Source: Sipunculus nudus
Taxonomy: Eukaryota > Annelida > Sipuncula > Golfingiida > Sipunculidae
Direction of reading: 5' to 3'
DNA: 64,000 nt
NCBI GenBank assembly: GCA_026874595.1
Contig: CM049311.1
Location: 67,148,453-67,212,452 of the forward strand
Shown here: in pieces, positions 35,550-49,380 of the stretch
Position numbering within the stretch: position 1 is the stretch's first letter
Layout: each line of letters begins with the position of its first letter
Program-made: the position numbers and the translations under genes
The notes under the pieces: model-generated
What the model was told of the DNA's origin: nothing
The model's database searches: none
What the model saw: the letters and a program-made list of their open reading frames with translations, nothing else

Positions 35550-35585
35550 ATCCCCACTGGTAATCGAACGTCTGAAGCGGATATA
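35550..35585 (-). repeat. Possible SINE fragment (B-box-like)
   Basis: The minus strand reads CGTTCGATTACCAGTGGGG, close to the T-arm end of tRNA-derived SINEs, next to a (TA)n block. No A box was found at the right distance. It is probably a remnant. Confidence 0.25.
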
Positions 35586-37189
35586 CAACACAACGGGAGG
35601 TATTTTTCATGTTAAAAGTATAAAGTAAAAGATAAAGGTAAGGTATATGTGTATGTGTGCTGGTGGGGGGGGGGGGGGGGATGGGGATGAGAGCACCCTC
35701 CGTCCCTTAATTTGCCAAGTACTCTGCCTCTCCGCCACAGAGATTTAAAATCACTGCTGCTGGTTTGGCATTTATAACTCTCTGGTGCCAGATCCCAAAC
35801 AAACAACCACAATATCGGCGGTCCGTACGGGGATGAATTTGAGTATAATATTACAGATGGATCACGTGGGGTGTAGGAGTCGGGAAGGGGTGCTGTGTAT
35901 TGTGGTTCTGACTACGTGCTAGTGAGATAAATTAGATTCGGGTTCAGTAGACGGAGCAGATGATCGATGAATAATACAAACTGATCAAACAGCATAAAAA
36001 TAACCTCATCTTAACGCTGTGGGTCGTACTGTGGCCGGGCCGCCAGAGTCGCAAGTTGACAATTCAACATATCGTCCCCATCAATCTAAAGAAGGCATCT
36101 GGTCAGAAAGGAACCTTTGTTCATGGACATTGTCGCCTCCTGCCCGCAACAACATAACATTCCTGATTTACGTCCTGGGATATAAATCTCGCAGCCTGGT
36201 GGAGCCTTGTTTAATCTGAGTACGTGTGTCGGGAGGGATGCCTTAAATAGTCCGCGTAATATAGTTTATGGTTTAATTGAGGGTTGGTGTCACTTTTCTG
36301 AGTCCACTCGGAAGATGTGAACGTCTGGATCAGGGGTTCAGGTAATGCTGATAAATACAAGTTTCGCCCTACTTTCAAAAGCTCTGAAATAATGGGTCTG
36401 GTGTCTCCAAGAGGTTACCAAATGCAGGCTACGGGCCGTGAGCTCCGAAACTTGTAATCTACGGATCATCCTAGATAAGATACTGACATGATCACAGAAA
36501 CTTTTTTTTTAATTTTGACATATAAACCAATGTTGCCATAATTTGAGGAATATTTAGCGAGTACGATAAAACGTGAACTGTAAAAGATTCTCTGATATTA
36601 TTATATTTTATGGATATTTAATTATAAAAAGGTGTATTGGGCTTGAAAAGACTTTAATCGTAATATGTACTGTCACCCTTATTAATTTTTTTACGCCAGT
36701 TCAATGGTACAAACTCATATTCACTTTGACGGACTGGTTCTCCTTAACATTACAGATCTGGATATGAAAATGTGTGGAGTTAAGGCTTTTTTTTTCTTTT
36801 GTCTTTATGGAAAAGATTCATAACATCGGTTTAGTTACAGAATAAGAGGCTTGGTCTGATCTGTTCAATGCAAATACAACTGTATAAAAACAATACGGTT
36901 GTTCCGAATTTTCTTGAGCGCCACCTGGTTTTATCGTTTGCACAATGTAGGTTTTTTTTTATCGTGGTACAAGGAACCGAATTAAATCCCACGTCATTCC
37001 AAGTCCCGAGCTCATGTGTCATTAATAGTTATCCCTTTACAAAACGAATTCATGTGTACGTCATCAAAAACAAGGTTTATAACACCACCAGCAGATATAT
37101 AGCGCCATGATCGGGCATAACAACGCAAAGGCATAAGTGACAAGTACAGTAATTACATGAACTGGTAGGTACCGTCGTGAACCACAATA

Positions 37190-37305
37190 TAATACCATGA
37201 ACGGATATATGAAGTTATAAACGGACATATAACGAGTCTACGAACGGACATATCACGAAGCTACGGACGCCACCAACGGATATATAACGATTCGAACGGG
37301 CATAT
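37190..37305 (+). repeat. Degenerate repeat of a GAACGGAYATATAACGA phrase
   Basis: Phrases such as GAACGGATATATGAAG, AAACGGACATATAACGAG, GAACGGACATATCACGAAG, CAACGGATATATAACGA and GAACGGGCATATAAAG occur every 20-30 bases. Further weak copies occur near 37090 and 37400. Spacing is irregular. Confidence 0.6.
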
Positions 37306-38130
37306 AAAGACAGGCCCCAAGATCACCTAGTATACAAACCTGGAAATCTGTAATACAAGTCCAGGATCTCCCTGAGCTCTGATATAATATCATGAACTCA
37401 CATAAACCTTAATAACGGGCATGTAACAACAATTATTTTTGGTAGGTGTAGGTGTTATTAGGAAATATTCAAACATCTTAAACGGTTGGTATGGTTATTT
37501 TAAGCGGAAACGTATGTGTAGACCGTGAGGCGATGTAGAATATATTTTTATCGTGATTTTCTTTGCGATTTCAGACAATACAAAATTATGCCATTCTGAA
37601 AATTCGATGAACTCTCTTATTTCAGTGGGGCAAAATGCCGCTAGGGCAATAAGAGCAGAGTATACCGCAGCCTAAACCGACTGTCGGAGAACTGTTTGGG
37701 AGCTACCGCACCCATTAATGCCACCTGCCGGTCATGATCCTAACCTAAAAAACATTAACAGCTTGTGTTCATGTTAGAGCGCCACGGCCGTTCCTAAAAT
37801 GACATACTTAACTGGGTCATGTAGCGTGCTAAATCCGCCATCCAGCAGTTGTCAGCACGGGCTGGGATAATTTATACTGGCGAGCTAGATTAGATCGCCA
37901 TAAAAAAGCCATATTTATTTCCCTAAACACAAAAACAAAACGGACTCAACCAAGCATGAAAGTAATGTTTGCGTGCTAACTGGTGGGCGTATGTGATACA
38001 TTTGAAGATGTCTTTTTTGTTTAATTTTAGAAAACCCGTGATCACAATTTAGTAGCCGACCTACATATACCCTGAGATGCGTGTAGCCAGGATTAACGGA
38101 AGGGAGGCCCTTACAAAGCTATTGAAACAA

Positions 38131-38143
38131 TATATATATATAC

Positions 38144-38221
<78 letters not shown>
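38131..38221. repeat. (TA)n microsatellite
   Basis: TA units with two ACGTA/ACATA breaks. A shorter run is at 35510-35544, followed by a poly-G run near 35665. Confidence 0.95.
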
Positions 38222-38695
38222 GTCACTGATACTAGACCATTACCTCCCCCGCTCTGGGATGAAATATATAATCTATGTGCTCAATGTTTCAACATGATTC
38301 AACAATATCTAAAGCATTAATATTCTTATTTATGTACACACTACCCTGGCAATTGTATTAGGTTTAAAGGTACCTGATCTTGTCCATCTACTGTTTCACT
38401 GTTTCATATGAAAGTTAAACAAACCCATATTAGAACAGAAATGAACCTCTCAAATGACGCGAAGGCGGCTGCTGTGACGTCATGGGCTTTGCCAAATCAT
38501 TTATAAAATGTAGAAAATATGTATCAGATACACATGTTAATATAACAAGAAAATATGTTGGCGACAGACCATGTTTAACTCAGATTTACTGAAAACTAAC
38601 TTTTTCTTGTAATGCAAGGGTATATTGGCGATCGAAATTATAATCAGAATCTGGTCCTTCTGTGAGGACAAAATGAAACAATCATACATCCTCCA

Positions 38696-38813
38696 ATTAA
38701 AGGGACATGATCAGGAGCAATATTATAACTATTCCTTCAAAGTATCAGTTCAGTTTTGCTTTAGACAAAAGTTTCTTAGCAAAGCCATCCCAACACACAG
38801 TCTCAGTACCTCG
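38696..38813 (+). repeat. Dispersed repeat, copy 2 of a direct pair
   Basis: Same orientation as the copy at 30939, with ATTAAAGGGACATGATCAGGAG at its start and ACACACAGTCTCAGTACC near its end, followed by a short TA run. Both copies keep an open frame with similar residues (KGH-N/D-QEQYY), but each frame ends soon outside the repeat, so this more likely reflects shared ancestry than coding. Confidence 0.65.
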
Positions 38814-40864
38814 TATATATATATACTTAAGTTATCGAGTCACTGTGTAAAATTTAAAAAAAAAAACAACAACAAAACAAATTAGAAAACATTAAATGTC
38901 TGGCATGAATAATTTCAGAGAAGGAATGGGCTCATAATCAAACCCATCGGTTCTCCGGAGCTTACAATTAAGACAAGGACAGCTCCAGGGCATAACCGTT
39001 TTCATGCCGCAAAAATATGTGCGGTACAGGAGAAAATCGTCCTGCTCACAGAATCCCCAACGGGAGCACAAAAACGTGCTTACGGAGACAACTGACATAT
39101 TCATGTCGCTATTAGGTAATAGTTATGGCTCTTTTTATTGGACCGACTGACCCAAGAGTACAGCACAATGCAAAGTACGGTGGAGTGGGGCCCATAGTTT
39201 TATTAATGGATCCTATCGGGCGCCGTTAACTATACACGGTCTTAAGCGAGAGGCAAATGCTCAACTTCTGGAGCACGCTGGGTCTCCTCCAGTCTAATTA
39301 ACCGAAAATCGAGCCACGCAATCTCGGTCGTACTGAATGGAGGCTTATGACGCAAAGCCCCGTTACGTTACATCTAATCTGGTATATAAAGCTATACGAA
39401 AGGTACAATCTTTTACTTTCTCAAGTGTTCTAAACCAAAAGGAGTTCTTAAATGAATGACCGCGTTAAACAACTTTCTAAATGACGCTTACAACAGTTTT
39501 GACGAAATCCCTCCATCCTCTCCCGAGAACCGAACATCTGTCGTGCGAGTACCCCCTGGACACGTGATTGAAAGAATCACAATTTCTTAGGTAAAATACA
39601 GGGCTCAATATGTCAGCTGATGTAAATGTATATGTTAAATATAGACCATGGAAACATGAACAAAATACGATAAGTATTATAATATGTGCACTATTCTAAA
39701 TAACCAACAGTATATATATTAATTGGGTTTTTAAATTATCACATTTACACAGAATACAGTCAATATTTGCAGCACATATATAACACTACCCATATCTTTC
39801 TGACTGTCATTTATTTAAATTTCAGCTTACATTGAAAGGGCTGGATATTAAAGAAAAATATATTTTTTTGCAAGTCAACGAAAACTAGTTTTTGCACCTT
39901 TGCAATTATTCTAAAACGTGATAAACTTGATAACTGTTGAAATATTGTGTCTGTACTTGCTCAAAATATACACATAGCCGGGATATATTATGGCAAAGTA
40001 ACTCCTAAATACTGAGTTCATTACACGGTGCTTCCCATAAAGAGGAAACATCTGAATATGTTAACAATTTGATGCAAAGGAAGGGAAAACAAAACGCAGC
40101 CGTCACCGTTTTACACTCCGAGGGCATATAGCTCAATTGTTTAATAACGCTACATTACCTAAATGGACTCTGCCTGATACAATGAAACGGGAATACAGCG
40201 TGGCATTAAAGAAAAGGTGAAAAAATAATATAGGCACCATGAACTTTCAGGAGGAACATCGGTTGATCTAAGTTGCTACAACAGTGTTGTATAGCTAACC
40301 GCTAAGCCTCGGGGCCTAGCTAGCTTTCTCCCAAATATGAACGGGAATTTGCTTTTCCTTTTAAGGAAATTATACCGCCGGAAGGTTGAGCTTTGTGCAA
40401 ACGCCCAAGAAAAGCAAACGACGGACGTTTGCGCCGGTTACACGTGGATGCTATCTTGTTCAAGCATTTTGCCCAATTACTGTGGCCACAGATTCGGTGG
40501 TCACAACCTTGTCCTATTTGTAGATGAAAACCCAGACCGAGGCCGCAGACCTGATGGTCGGGGTGCTTCTGATTGGGAAATAAGTACAAACGCTTTTAAA
40601 ACTAAATATGTTTCAATCGATCAAAGACCGGAACAGTGGGTATCCCGACCATTACCAAACTGAGAGTAACGTATAGTGCAACTCACAAGTGTTTGCTATC
40701 GCTGTTACTAAGAAATATTTTTTCCCAATAATACTGGCATCAACTGTTAAACTATACTATGCTTTATATTACTGACATACTTTGGCATACTGTGAAATGT
40801 GATCGGAGGTCCAGAGTATCTTAAAGACGACAGCTGAGATCTGAGCAGCAGTATCGTCGATGAT

Positions 40865-41530
40865 TAAAGGCTACTGTCACACTGCCACGGATCACCCCAC
40901 GGATCATAACGGATGGGCCGCTAAGGAACATCCCTGGTGATCCGTCATCAATCCCTGGTAACATATGGACAGTCCTCGGCTTTGTCCGTCGTGATATCCC
41001 ATAATTCTTGGTAATAAGTCTTTGTCTGCCATGCTCTACGGAATCTTTTAAATGTTTTAAAAGCTTTTAAATATCCGTGGTGCGGCCACGGATGAGCCAC
41101 TCGGTGGACATACTGTAAATACTTCTTCGGTCGTGGTCTACCCTGGTTGATCGTCAGCGCCGAAATACGGACTTGCCAGTTTTCGGGAGGACAGTGACAA
41201 AATTAGTCCTATTTGGCCGATCGTGAGAATCTGTAGCACTCCTTTGTATGATTCTCACTCAGACGGCCCCCATCTGTACCAACTCCGCTTCTATTTTTAT
41301 GTGGTCCGTGGCTGACCTTAGGAAACACTCATATTATCTGAACTTGTCACCGTGAAACCGTATCAAGGCCGTGCCGACGCCCTCGGAGATCATCGGAATC
41401 CGCCCCGAAGAGTACTCAAACTATCTTCGCTGAAGGCATGGTTGCATGATTGCATTGCGATCGCAAAAAGGCTTGTTTCTCACGGATGGTCCGTGAATAC
41501 TCAATCCAAGACCATCCGTACCTTCATCCC
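40865..41530. repeat. Region dense in CGGAT/ATCCG motifs
   Basis: CACGGAT or its complement appears at least ten times in about 670 bases (for example CCACGGATCACCCCACGGATC near 40888, a TCACGGA-TGG-TCCGTGA hairpin near 41480). The opening TACTGTCACACTGCCACGG looks like the end of a small DNA element, but no matching inverted end was found. Likely an unclassified repeat. Confidence 0.35.
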
Positions 41531-42148
41531 TGAGAGGTGACTTAAGCTTGTGCTGACGCTTGCACAGAACCCTAGACCATTTCTCGATCAAATCTGTACA
41601 TGGAGTCCTTGAACCGTCCATTTTCCTCAGTATAATAGACCTAATATAATGAAAATTGTGTCTCTCACACCAAGTTGTGAGAAGTGGAACAGAGTGATCA
41701 CAAATACGCGCAAAGGGCTACAAGTTCGTTACGCATTGTCCACGGCAAGTTGCTGAAACTACCCATAGGGCTCTTCAATCGAAGATCATTGCAACCGGTT
41801 CCAAGCTACAACTGCAAATCCTAATGATGCAATCTTTAAATTAATGTGGTGCAAAGATTTTGCGCTTACGCCTAAATGAATAGCAGGATTGCTGTAACCA
41901 ACAGCGTGTTTAATAAACCTGAAAGGATTCAAGATAATCCATGGTCACATTAGCTTTAAACCGTGACAAAATATTAAGTATTGTACTTGTTACAAAGCAT
42001 GGTTTCTGGTGGAGACACAGCAGAAATGTTCAAAACGTCACCAGTTTTTCTATTGCACTTTCAGATTGTCATCAGTTGACAGCTAGATTGGCACTCATTA
42101 GACTCATAACCTTTAAAAAAACTGCCCCACTGGAATCGCCCATGTTAA

Positions 42149-42150
<2 letters not shown>

Positions 42151-42215
<65 letters not shown>
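42151..42215. repeat. (TA)n microsatellite
   Basis: About 32 uninterrupted units. A (TATC)n plus (TA)n block is at 43707-43781. Confidence 0.95.
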
Positions 42216-42218
<3 letters not shown>

Positions 42219-43742
42219 CTTTGATTAGACTGTAGCAACAGATTAATAACTGCACCAGGTTGTTAAATAAATGTGAAGCGGTTTTATATGGTTCTTCTTT
42301 ATATGATACATAATACATGTACAACAAACATGATAAAACAGGACCCCCATTTTGATGTCATCAACATCAGAGAACCTTCTACGGCGCTAAGTCGGGAACA
42401 TGTATATTGTTTATTCATGTTTTGATTTTCAGAATCTCCCAGCAGGTATGTGTTATTTTCCTTTATGAAATTAAGGTTGGGGTCTTTTAAGATTTTTTAC
42501 TATTAAAATCGTTGGCCTATTGTGATTAAATTTAAAATATCGCTTGAATTCATGCGCTTTAATAAAAGACTGCTCAACAGCCGGCCGAAAATCGTGCCCA
42601 GGTCTCAAGTCCTGAACTTTCGCTAAGGGTGGGTGTCGGTCGCCAAATCAATGGGGCATAATGGGTGTTTTGGTGAACCGTGTTGATTGTGTTATCCTAG
42701 CTTGCTACCCGGCAGACAAACCGTGGCTGTCTGCAAAGCTAGGCCCCTATTCTAGACATAATTGCTTCTGTGCGGGTCCAACCATATTAACCCTTCTTAT
42801 AATGGCCCGGGGTTGGCTCAAGAAAGGATGTTTCACTGAATCACTATCGAGCCTATTATCTGAAAAGGAGTCTTTATTCACCATAAAAAGGCAGGCCCTC
42901 ACGAGGTTAACTCTATTTTGTATAAATGACCACTAATCTAATGTTCATTAAACTACTTAATTAACCTGCAGTAATTATTATTAATGTCACAGGTGTACAA
43001 ATACTATGTTCCTCTTTATCATTATCAGCGTCACCATTTTCACTTTAATCATATTACAAATGCCATTAGCATTTTTACCATAATTATTATTACCAACACC
43101 ATTGTCCACAACAATACGTCATTACCATTTTTTATCATTATTTTATCGCAAATGCCCTTATCAACATTATCATGTTATTCATCGTGACTACAAATCGGAA
43201 CGTACACTCTTTGTAAGAATACCACTGATTCCTTTGTATTCATGATGTATAAATTATAGACAGTAGAATACTTTAAAAGGAGAAAATACCTAGGAATAAT
43301 CATAGAACTTTTGGATACCAAGTTAATCAATAAATGGGCAAAAAATTAGGGAATACAGGCAAGGGTCCATATTAATGTAAGTGCTTTGTGACATTCTGGT
43401 TGATGCCAAGATTATGTATAACTGCTTTTATTATAGTCAGGTGTAATTAGAAGTAAAATATATGTGGAGTCCCTTATTTTACAATTGATAATTTATAGCA
43501 GCAACCACCGATGTTACTTGGCATCCTTCCCAGCTGAGACATTCAAAAGGACATAAAAATCATGAAATGTTATTAAAGTTGCTTCGAAAAACCCATGCGT
43601 CTGGGTTAGAGCATGTAGTCAATATTATCTAAATTTATGGTAGCACAGCGACCACATAGAATTTTGACTTCATCCTTAAGTCTAAAACTACGCATGCGCG
43701 CCGATATCTATATCTATCTTTCTATCTATCTATTTATCTATA

Positions 43743-43785
<43 letters not shown>

Positions 43786-44299
43786 AAAGGAGCGATTATA
43801 TACGGTCGTCTATAAATAATGAATGATGCTGTGTCTTCGACTAAACAATTTTTGGACTTTATTGTCCTTTTTTATGTAAGACAGAAAATTAATATATTCC
43901 TCAACTTTATATATTCACAAGTGGCCTCTATGGTATTATGTAACTAGTATATGCATTGAACTTACTATGCCCTGCGAATTATGTCTCAGGTCACTGTGCA
44001 CGTATATTGCAGATTTTGACAGAGGGTATTTAATTTTCTTCAAAAATCACTTTCTGCGTAAACACTATTGTCTTAATTTTAGCATTTCTTAATTATGATT
44101 TCTAAAATATAATTATTCCTATGTAATATCTGTTATGTCACCATATCTAGAGGACTCCTTTCCCCACAATTCCTAATAAAAAGCCGAGTGGTAATGTTTT
44201 GAGAACGGTTGGACCTGATTCGTTTGTTTGGGCAATAGAACTTGTCTGTTTCAATACAGCATGCTTATATGCTGAAAATAGCATACAGCAGGTCCGCTA

Positions 44300-44445
44300 C
44301 GAAACAGCATAGCGATCGGCACCAAAAGGGATAGCGGTCGGCACCAAAAGAGCATAGTAGTCGGCACCAAAAGAGCATAGCGGTCGGCACCAAATCAGCA
44401 TAGCGGTCGGCACCAAACCAGCATAGCGGTCGGCACCAAAAGAGA
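44300..44445 (+). repeat. 21-bp minisatellite, about six units
   Basis: Units of AGCATAGCGGTCGGCACCAAA with small changes; one spacer is GGGATAGCGG in place of GCATAGCGG. As 21 is a multiple of three, the minus strand keeps an 89-codon frame with FWCR..C..FGADRY repeats. That is a property of the repeat and not evidence of a protein. Confidence 0.9.
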
Positions 44446-45881
44446 TAACAAAAATAACTATAATTCCTAATGTTGCGAGAGTGAAAACATATGATCTTAT
44501 GGAAGGGGGCTCTTTTTGTTTTCTTTGTCATCATGGGTTCATGGGGAGGGGGGGGGGGCGTTTTAAGATGGGTTCTGTAGGTGTTTCTACGGATTGTCTC
44601 CCTCGCATCGCCCCCTCACAAAATTAAATTGTACCATATTATGAAAACGGATGAATGTAACCTCAATTGCTTCCAAAAGAAGCCATGTACATTCAGTACT
44701 GTTCTTGTTGGTGAGTGTAATTATGAATACATGGCTTTCAGATATTAAATTTTTAAGTATTCTAAACAATCTATGAGCGAATTGAAACCTTGATTCAGAT
44801 ATTAAATTTTCTAAATATTCAATTAAGCGGTGTGAAACATATGAAGTATATATTATTGAAGTATATCTGAAAGCTTCCAGATAATAGATGATATCAGATA
44901 ATAACTACTAATTCTGAATGTTAAAATATATTACATCAGCCATGGATGACGGGCAAAAAAACATAAAACCTTAACAGGTAGTTTAATATTATCCTTAATT
45001 TCAGAATACTATAGCCTTTATAAAATAAACAGATAAACTCCATTCTTCTCATTAACAGTCCTCTGCTGGTTAATAAAATAATAGCTGTAAACAGTTATGG
45101 GATTTTCCCTAACAATTGTGTAAACACTGACGTTAATTTTAAGTACACCAGCAGGATATCCTTGGTCTTAAGACAAACACGCAAGGCAGGAGTGGTGGCC
45201 TTTATTTAGCCGGCAGCAAACTTCTATGTACAGTACGGAATACAGTGGCGCACTTATCCTAGCCAGCAATAATGTGGACTTCAGGACAAAAGATGCCAGG
45301 TCATCACGCAGAGGAAACAATAGAAACCCTACAGAGACACAGACGGCCTTCCAGGCTAAATACCATTAGCTTACCGATGACCACAGGCTATTTTGCCAAA
45401 GGACCAAAGAGGCTTAACGTTCAGTTCAGAAGAATTTAAGTGAATTCTGACCGGATGTGTGGACAAGGTTCATGCGTTTCAAGTATTCTGCGTTAGTAAT
45501 ACAGACCAACCGGGCGTTTGAAGGGCTGCAATTAAAGCCAGCTGACAACTTTAACATGCTCATCCTAGTATATGGGGAGGAAGACCTATGAGTCCCGTGT
45601 TTGGGGGTACTCTTACTTAGTCTGGTACTTTGTAGATTAAAATTACAATGCTGTGACATCATAATCATTTTCCGTGCTCTCTTAACGACAAGAACTCTCA
45701 ATAAGTTATCATTCTGGTCTTATGTGTATCCTAACCATTCTTCATTGTTTAAAACTGGTCACTTGGAATTTAGGATATCCTAATATAAATACTGTACTAT
45801 CCGCACAACCGTCTCCATGACTGTTGTCGGCGCAATAAAAAGGCAAAATTGCTTTAGAACGTTGTCTGCGGATGTATATAC

Positions 45882-45884
<3 letters not shown>

Positions 45885-45941
<57 letters not shown>
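45885..45941. repeat. (TA)n microsatellite
   Basis: Uninterrupted units. Others lie at 46860-46901 and 49328-49380 (the last ending in GTGTGTGTGT). Confidence 0.95.
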
Positions 45942-45944
<3 letters not shown>

Positions 45945-46855
45945 ATAGTAATCTGACATGGTCAAAAATTAACTGTTACCTTTGTTGGACATTTCTATTA
46001 ATTCCGAAAATTCCGCAAACGTGTGCTAGAGTGGGAAAATAATTCCTGGGACAAACAATTTGATGATATATAGTATATCTAGCATTTGAAATTCTGAAAA
46101 ACGCTGTATGAATATACATGTATATTAGGTTTCACATTAGACGTTAGAGCTTAATAATAAGTTAACAAATACTTGCATTTAGAGCAATGTTACAAAGAAA
46201 CAGAACTAATCAAATAAGGGTCAATTGGAGGACCTAGATTTACAAGGGCCGCAGATCATTGCTTCATGTTCAGTGAGATACGATTGTATTTAAACAAGTT
46301 AAATGCTTTAAGTGCGATATTGGAAAACAAACACGTCAATTCAGTGTTGTGTCAATTTCCTGGGATCGTATAAGGTCTATTCTTCTTTTCATCAATTGTT
46401 AGCTAGCATTACAAAAGTAGAACCGAACGAGAAAATAATTTTGAAACATTTTTTTAAAAATCAATAACCACTGACCTTACTGGCTTTAATCTTCCGGTCG
46501 TCACTGTCACAGAAGCTGGAATAAAAAAAAAGAAAAAAATTACAATGACTTCCTTTGAAAAGAATATTTGTTCTGCATTTCTTGCTAATAGACTTTCATC
46601 GGTCTTGCTGGGTGGTTGATTGTTTCATAGCCTCTTATTTCTTATGAGAAATTGTTGTTAAAGTTACGGAGTGTTCTGTACATTATCACCATGTGACGTT
46701 TATATGATTGATGTTGAAATAATGACTCGCATTACCATTCGTTATCATCAATTTATATTCATTAAGTTTTGTTTAGCCCTATTCTTTAACAATGCAAAAG
46801 ACCAAAATGACTGACAAATCACATTATACTCAATTTCATATGGAAATAAAAGGTA

Positions 46856-46902
<47 letters not shown>

Positions 46903-47184
46903 CACATATCGCATGAAATAAATATTTCGTATTTTTAATATGATTTCCCAGCAAAACTGAAACGGTAGGGAATATGTACGTGTGTATAACTAATGTTTGA
47001 CGAAAATGTTAACGATCCGGAATAGTTAAAAACTTGAAAAAGTCTCTATCCTTTGCTAAAAAATAATTCTGTTTGTTAAAGGACATTATTCACTCCATAT
47101 TTCCCAAAATCGTTTTTATCTTATGCGATATTACCGTATCTCTTACGACTCACTGAATTTATTTTTGGTAAATTATACACACAT

Positions 47185-47235
47185 ATTGCTGAGAAACGAA
47201 CGGTCGGACGGACTGACTGACGAACGAACGAAAAA
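47185..47235 (+). repeat. Tetranucleotide-like run (CGGA/CTGA/CGAA)
   Basis: GGTCGGACGGACTGACTGACGAACGAACGAA: imperfect four-base repeats. Confidence 0.7.
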
Positions 47236-47675
47236 CATATTTCTGGGAGTAGCTTTGAGAACGCCAGCGCTATTGCATCTGTATATAATTCAATCATCCG
47301 AGACCTTTTACAAGATAGTTCACATTACGAATTGACGACTTGCCCAGGGTCGCCCGGAACAATGAACGAGGTTTGTGCTCTCGACATCTCAGTATAACTA
47401 CCATGCAATTATACCCCTGTGAAGTTTATTTTTTCTTCCACGGAAGTGCGTCTGAATTTTTCTACTTACATTTGAAACCTGAGCATAAGTTAGCGTTTTA
47501 TATCATTTCGATGATTATCCAACGAAATCATTTGAATGTTGATGACGTAATGATTAAAAAGTTTCTTCCAAAAATTCATTCGATTTCCGTTATATACTAA
47601 TTGAATAATGGGGTCCGCTATTCATGCATCAATTACAGTGTTATACACTGTAACGGTGAGATTTGCCTTCACTGT

Positions 47676-47693
47676 CACGTGCTTACGTAAGCA
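47676..47693. promoter_or_regulatory. E-box overlapping a PAR-bZIP-type palindrome
   Basis: CACGTG (47676-47681) overlaps a perfect 14-bp palindrome TGCTTACGTAAGCA (47680-47693) that contains TTACGTAA, the core bound by PAR-bZIP, E4BP4 and C/EBP-like factors. Both classes are used in circadian control in animals. There is no gene nearby to assign it to. Confidence 0.35.
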
Positions 47694-48696
47694 AGACACA
47701 TTTAATTACCAGCAAAACATACCAAGAGGACACACAGTTACTTAGTTAATCATTTTCATTCTGTAGGGTAAAGGGACGAGATGCACGTTGCGACAATCTG
47801 TCACATAACGTCAGTTCCGCCGTAGTAATATTTTTTGTCATTTTATTCATATGATAATATATGTATTATGCGTCGCCGCACTCCTTTCCGTAAAAAAATC
47901 GTGGTTACTGAAACAGCTAATGTAGAAAATATAAATAACTGACAAAAGGCACAGAAGAGTAGAGTAGTGCGTTTTACAATCATGAGCGTTTTTTACACCT
48001 TTTGCGTAAGCCGTGACGAGAAATGATAAAAGGTAGCTTTTGTTTAATATATAAATTATATATATTTGCGTCTTTTAGTATCAGAATCATGGTGAAAAAA
48101 ATACAGCACACACAATTTTACATTTAGACATCATATCCCACAACGAAGACAGGTACGTTGTATTATGATCTGTATAACAGTCAGGTGAAATGTTTGAACT
48201 ATATTTCTATATTATGCTGTGAAGGAAAATCAGTAGAATTATGATAATTTACAGTAATATATAGTAATATTAATGAGACAATCATTTGAAGATAAACTGA
48301 TTTTAGTCAATTTCAATAGTACACGCTGAATCCATACATAAGTTTGTTTTCCTATAGAGTAAAATAAAATGAAGAACACATATATTTCCAATAATTCATT
48401 CAATTTTTTACTATAAGAAGAATAAAAAACAACATTTGCAATAATAATCATAATTGTCACACTGCCTTATGCTATAACTCTTCTTCGCCTCTACTCATTC
48501 GTCCCATTATTGTAATACATGAAATGACTACGGAACAGGGATTGTAGGGTCAGCGGCTTGGTCTGGGGTTATAGGATGGAATGGACTTATAGCACACAAC
48601 GTGCTAATCATACGACCACAGATACCGGTATCACTCTCACCCCTGATTGATGAGTACACGGTGTAACGTCCACAAATTGGAAAGCAACCCAAGGGT

Positions 48697-48708
48697 GGTC
48701 ACGTGACC
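48697..48708. promoter_or_regulatory. 12-bp palindrome with CACGTG
   Basis: GGTCACGTGACC is a perfect palindrome containing GTCACGTGAC, the form preferred by bHLH-zip factors of the USF/TFEB type. Isolated, so function is unknown. Confidence 0.3.
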
Positions 48709-49324
48709 TTGTCTCGCATGTAGAAGGGTCATCGTCAATCACTCAATTAAGCGGTCCGGATAGGGTTTTCAGTCAAATACCCGGGTACCTGCTTCAAAGT
48801 CCAGTGCGTTAAATTGGGTAAACCCGATAGGGAATATTACAGGTCTCAATCCACCCAGTGCATATTGTAACAGGTGGACCAGGCATGTGTAATAACGTAT
48901 GACCTGACTCATTCCCTACAGAAATAAATCTATAAATGACAAGCTGTCTGATAAAATAAATTGTCTAAGTTTTTTGCAACTAAATTTGTCTTGCCGGATA
49001 AAGGTAGCTTTAATGGTACGGACTGAAACTCTGCTTGGTTTTCTGCTGCACGACAAACATCTAAAGATTACAAGTCAGTGCCCTCTGATATGGTCATCTC
49101 ATATTAACTTTGCACAATAAATATATTAACTTTTGTTAAAAAACAGGCGACTGATTTAAATATGCCTAAATACTTACGACTTCAGAAATAACACGGGTGA
49201 GAAACTTTCTCCTGGGTAATTCGTATAATATATGTAGGGGTGGAATAGTCAGTTTTATATGATGTATAATGTTTTATCATTGGTATAAAGTAATATTATA
49301 GAAAAACTACCAACAAAAATCAAT

Positions 49325-49380
<56 letters not shown>

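Larger units (their letters stand above)
34521..40864. other. No convincing gene
   Basis: Short frames, microsatellites and repeats listed separately. The plus frame at 40337-40663 (108 codons, ATG start, GC-richer, five Cys) overlaps an 89-codon minus frame; neither shows a family motif. Confidence 0.45.

Noticed and set aside
44265-44534. 89-codon minus frame with FWCR and FGADRY repeats.
   Set aside because: It is kept open only because the minisatellite unit is 21 bases; no start context, signal peptide or flanking coding sequence.
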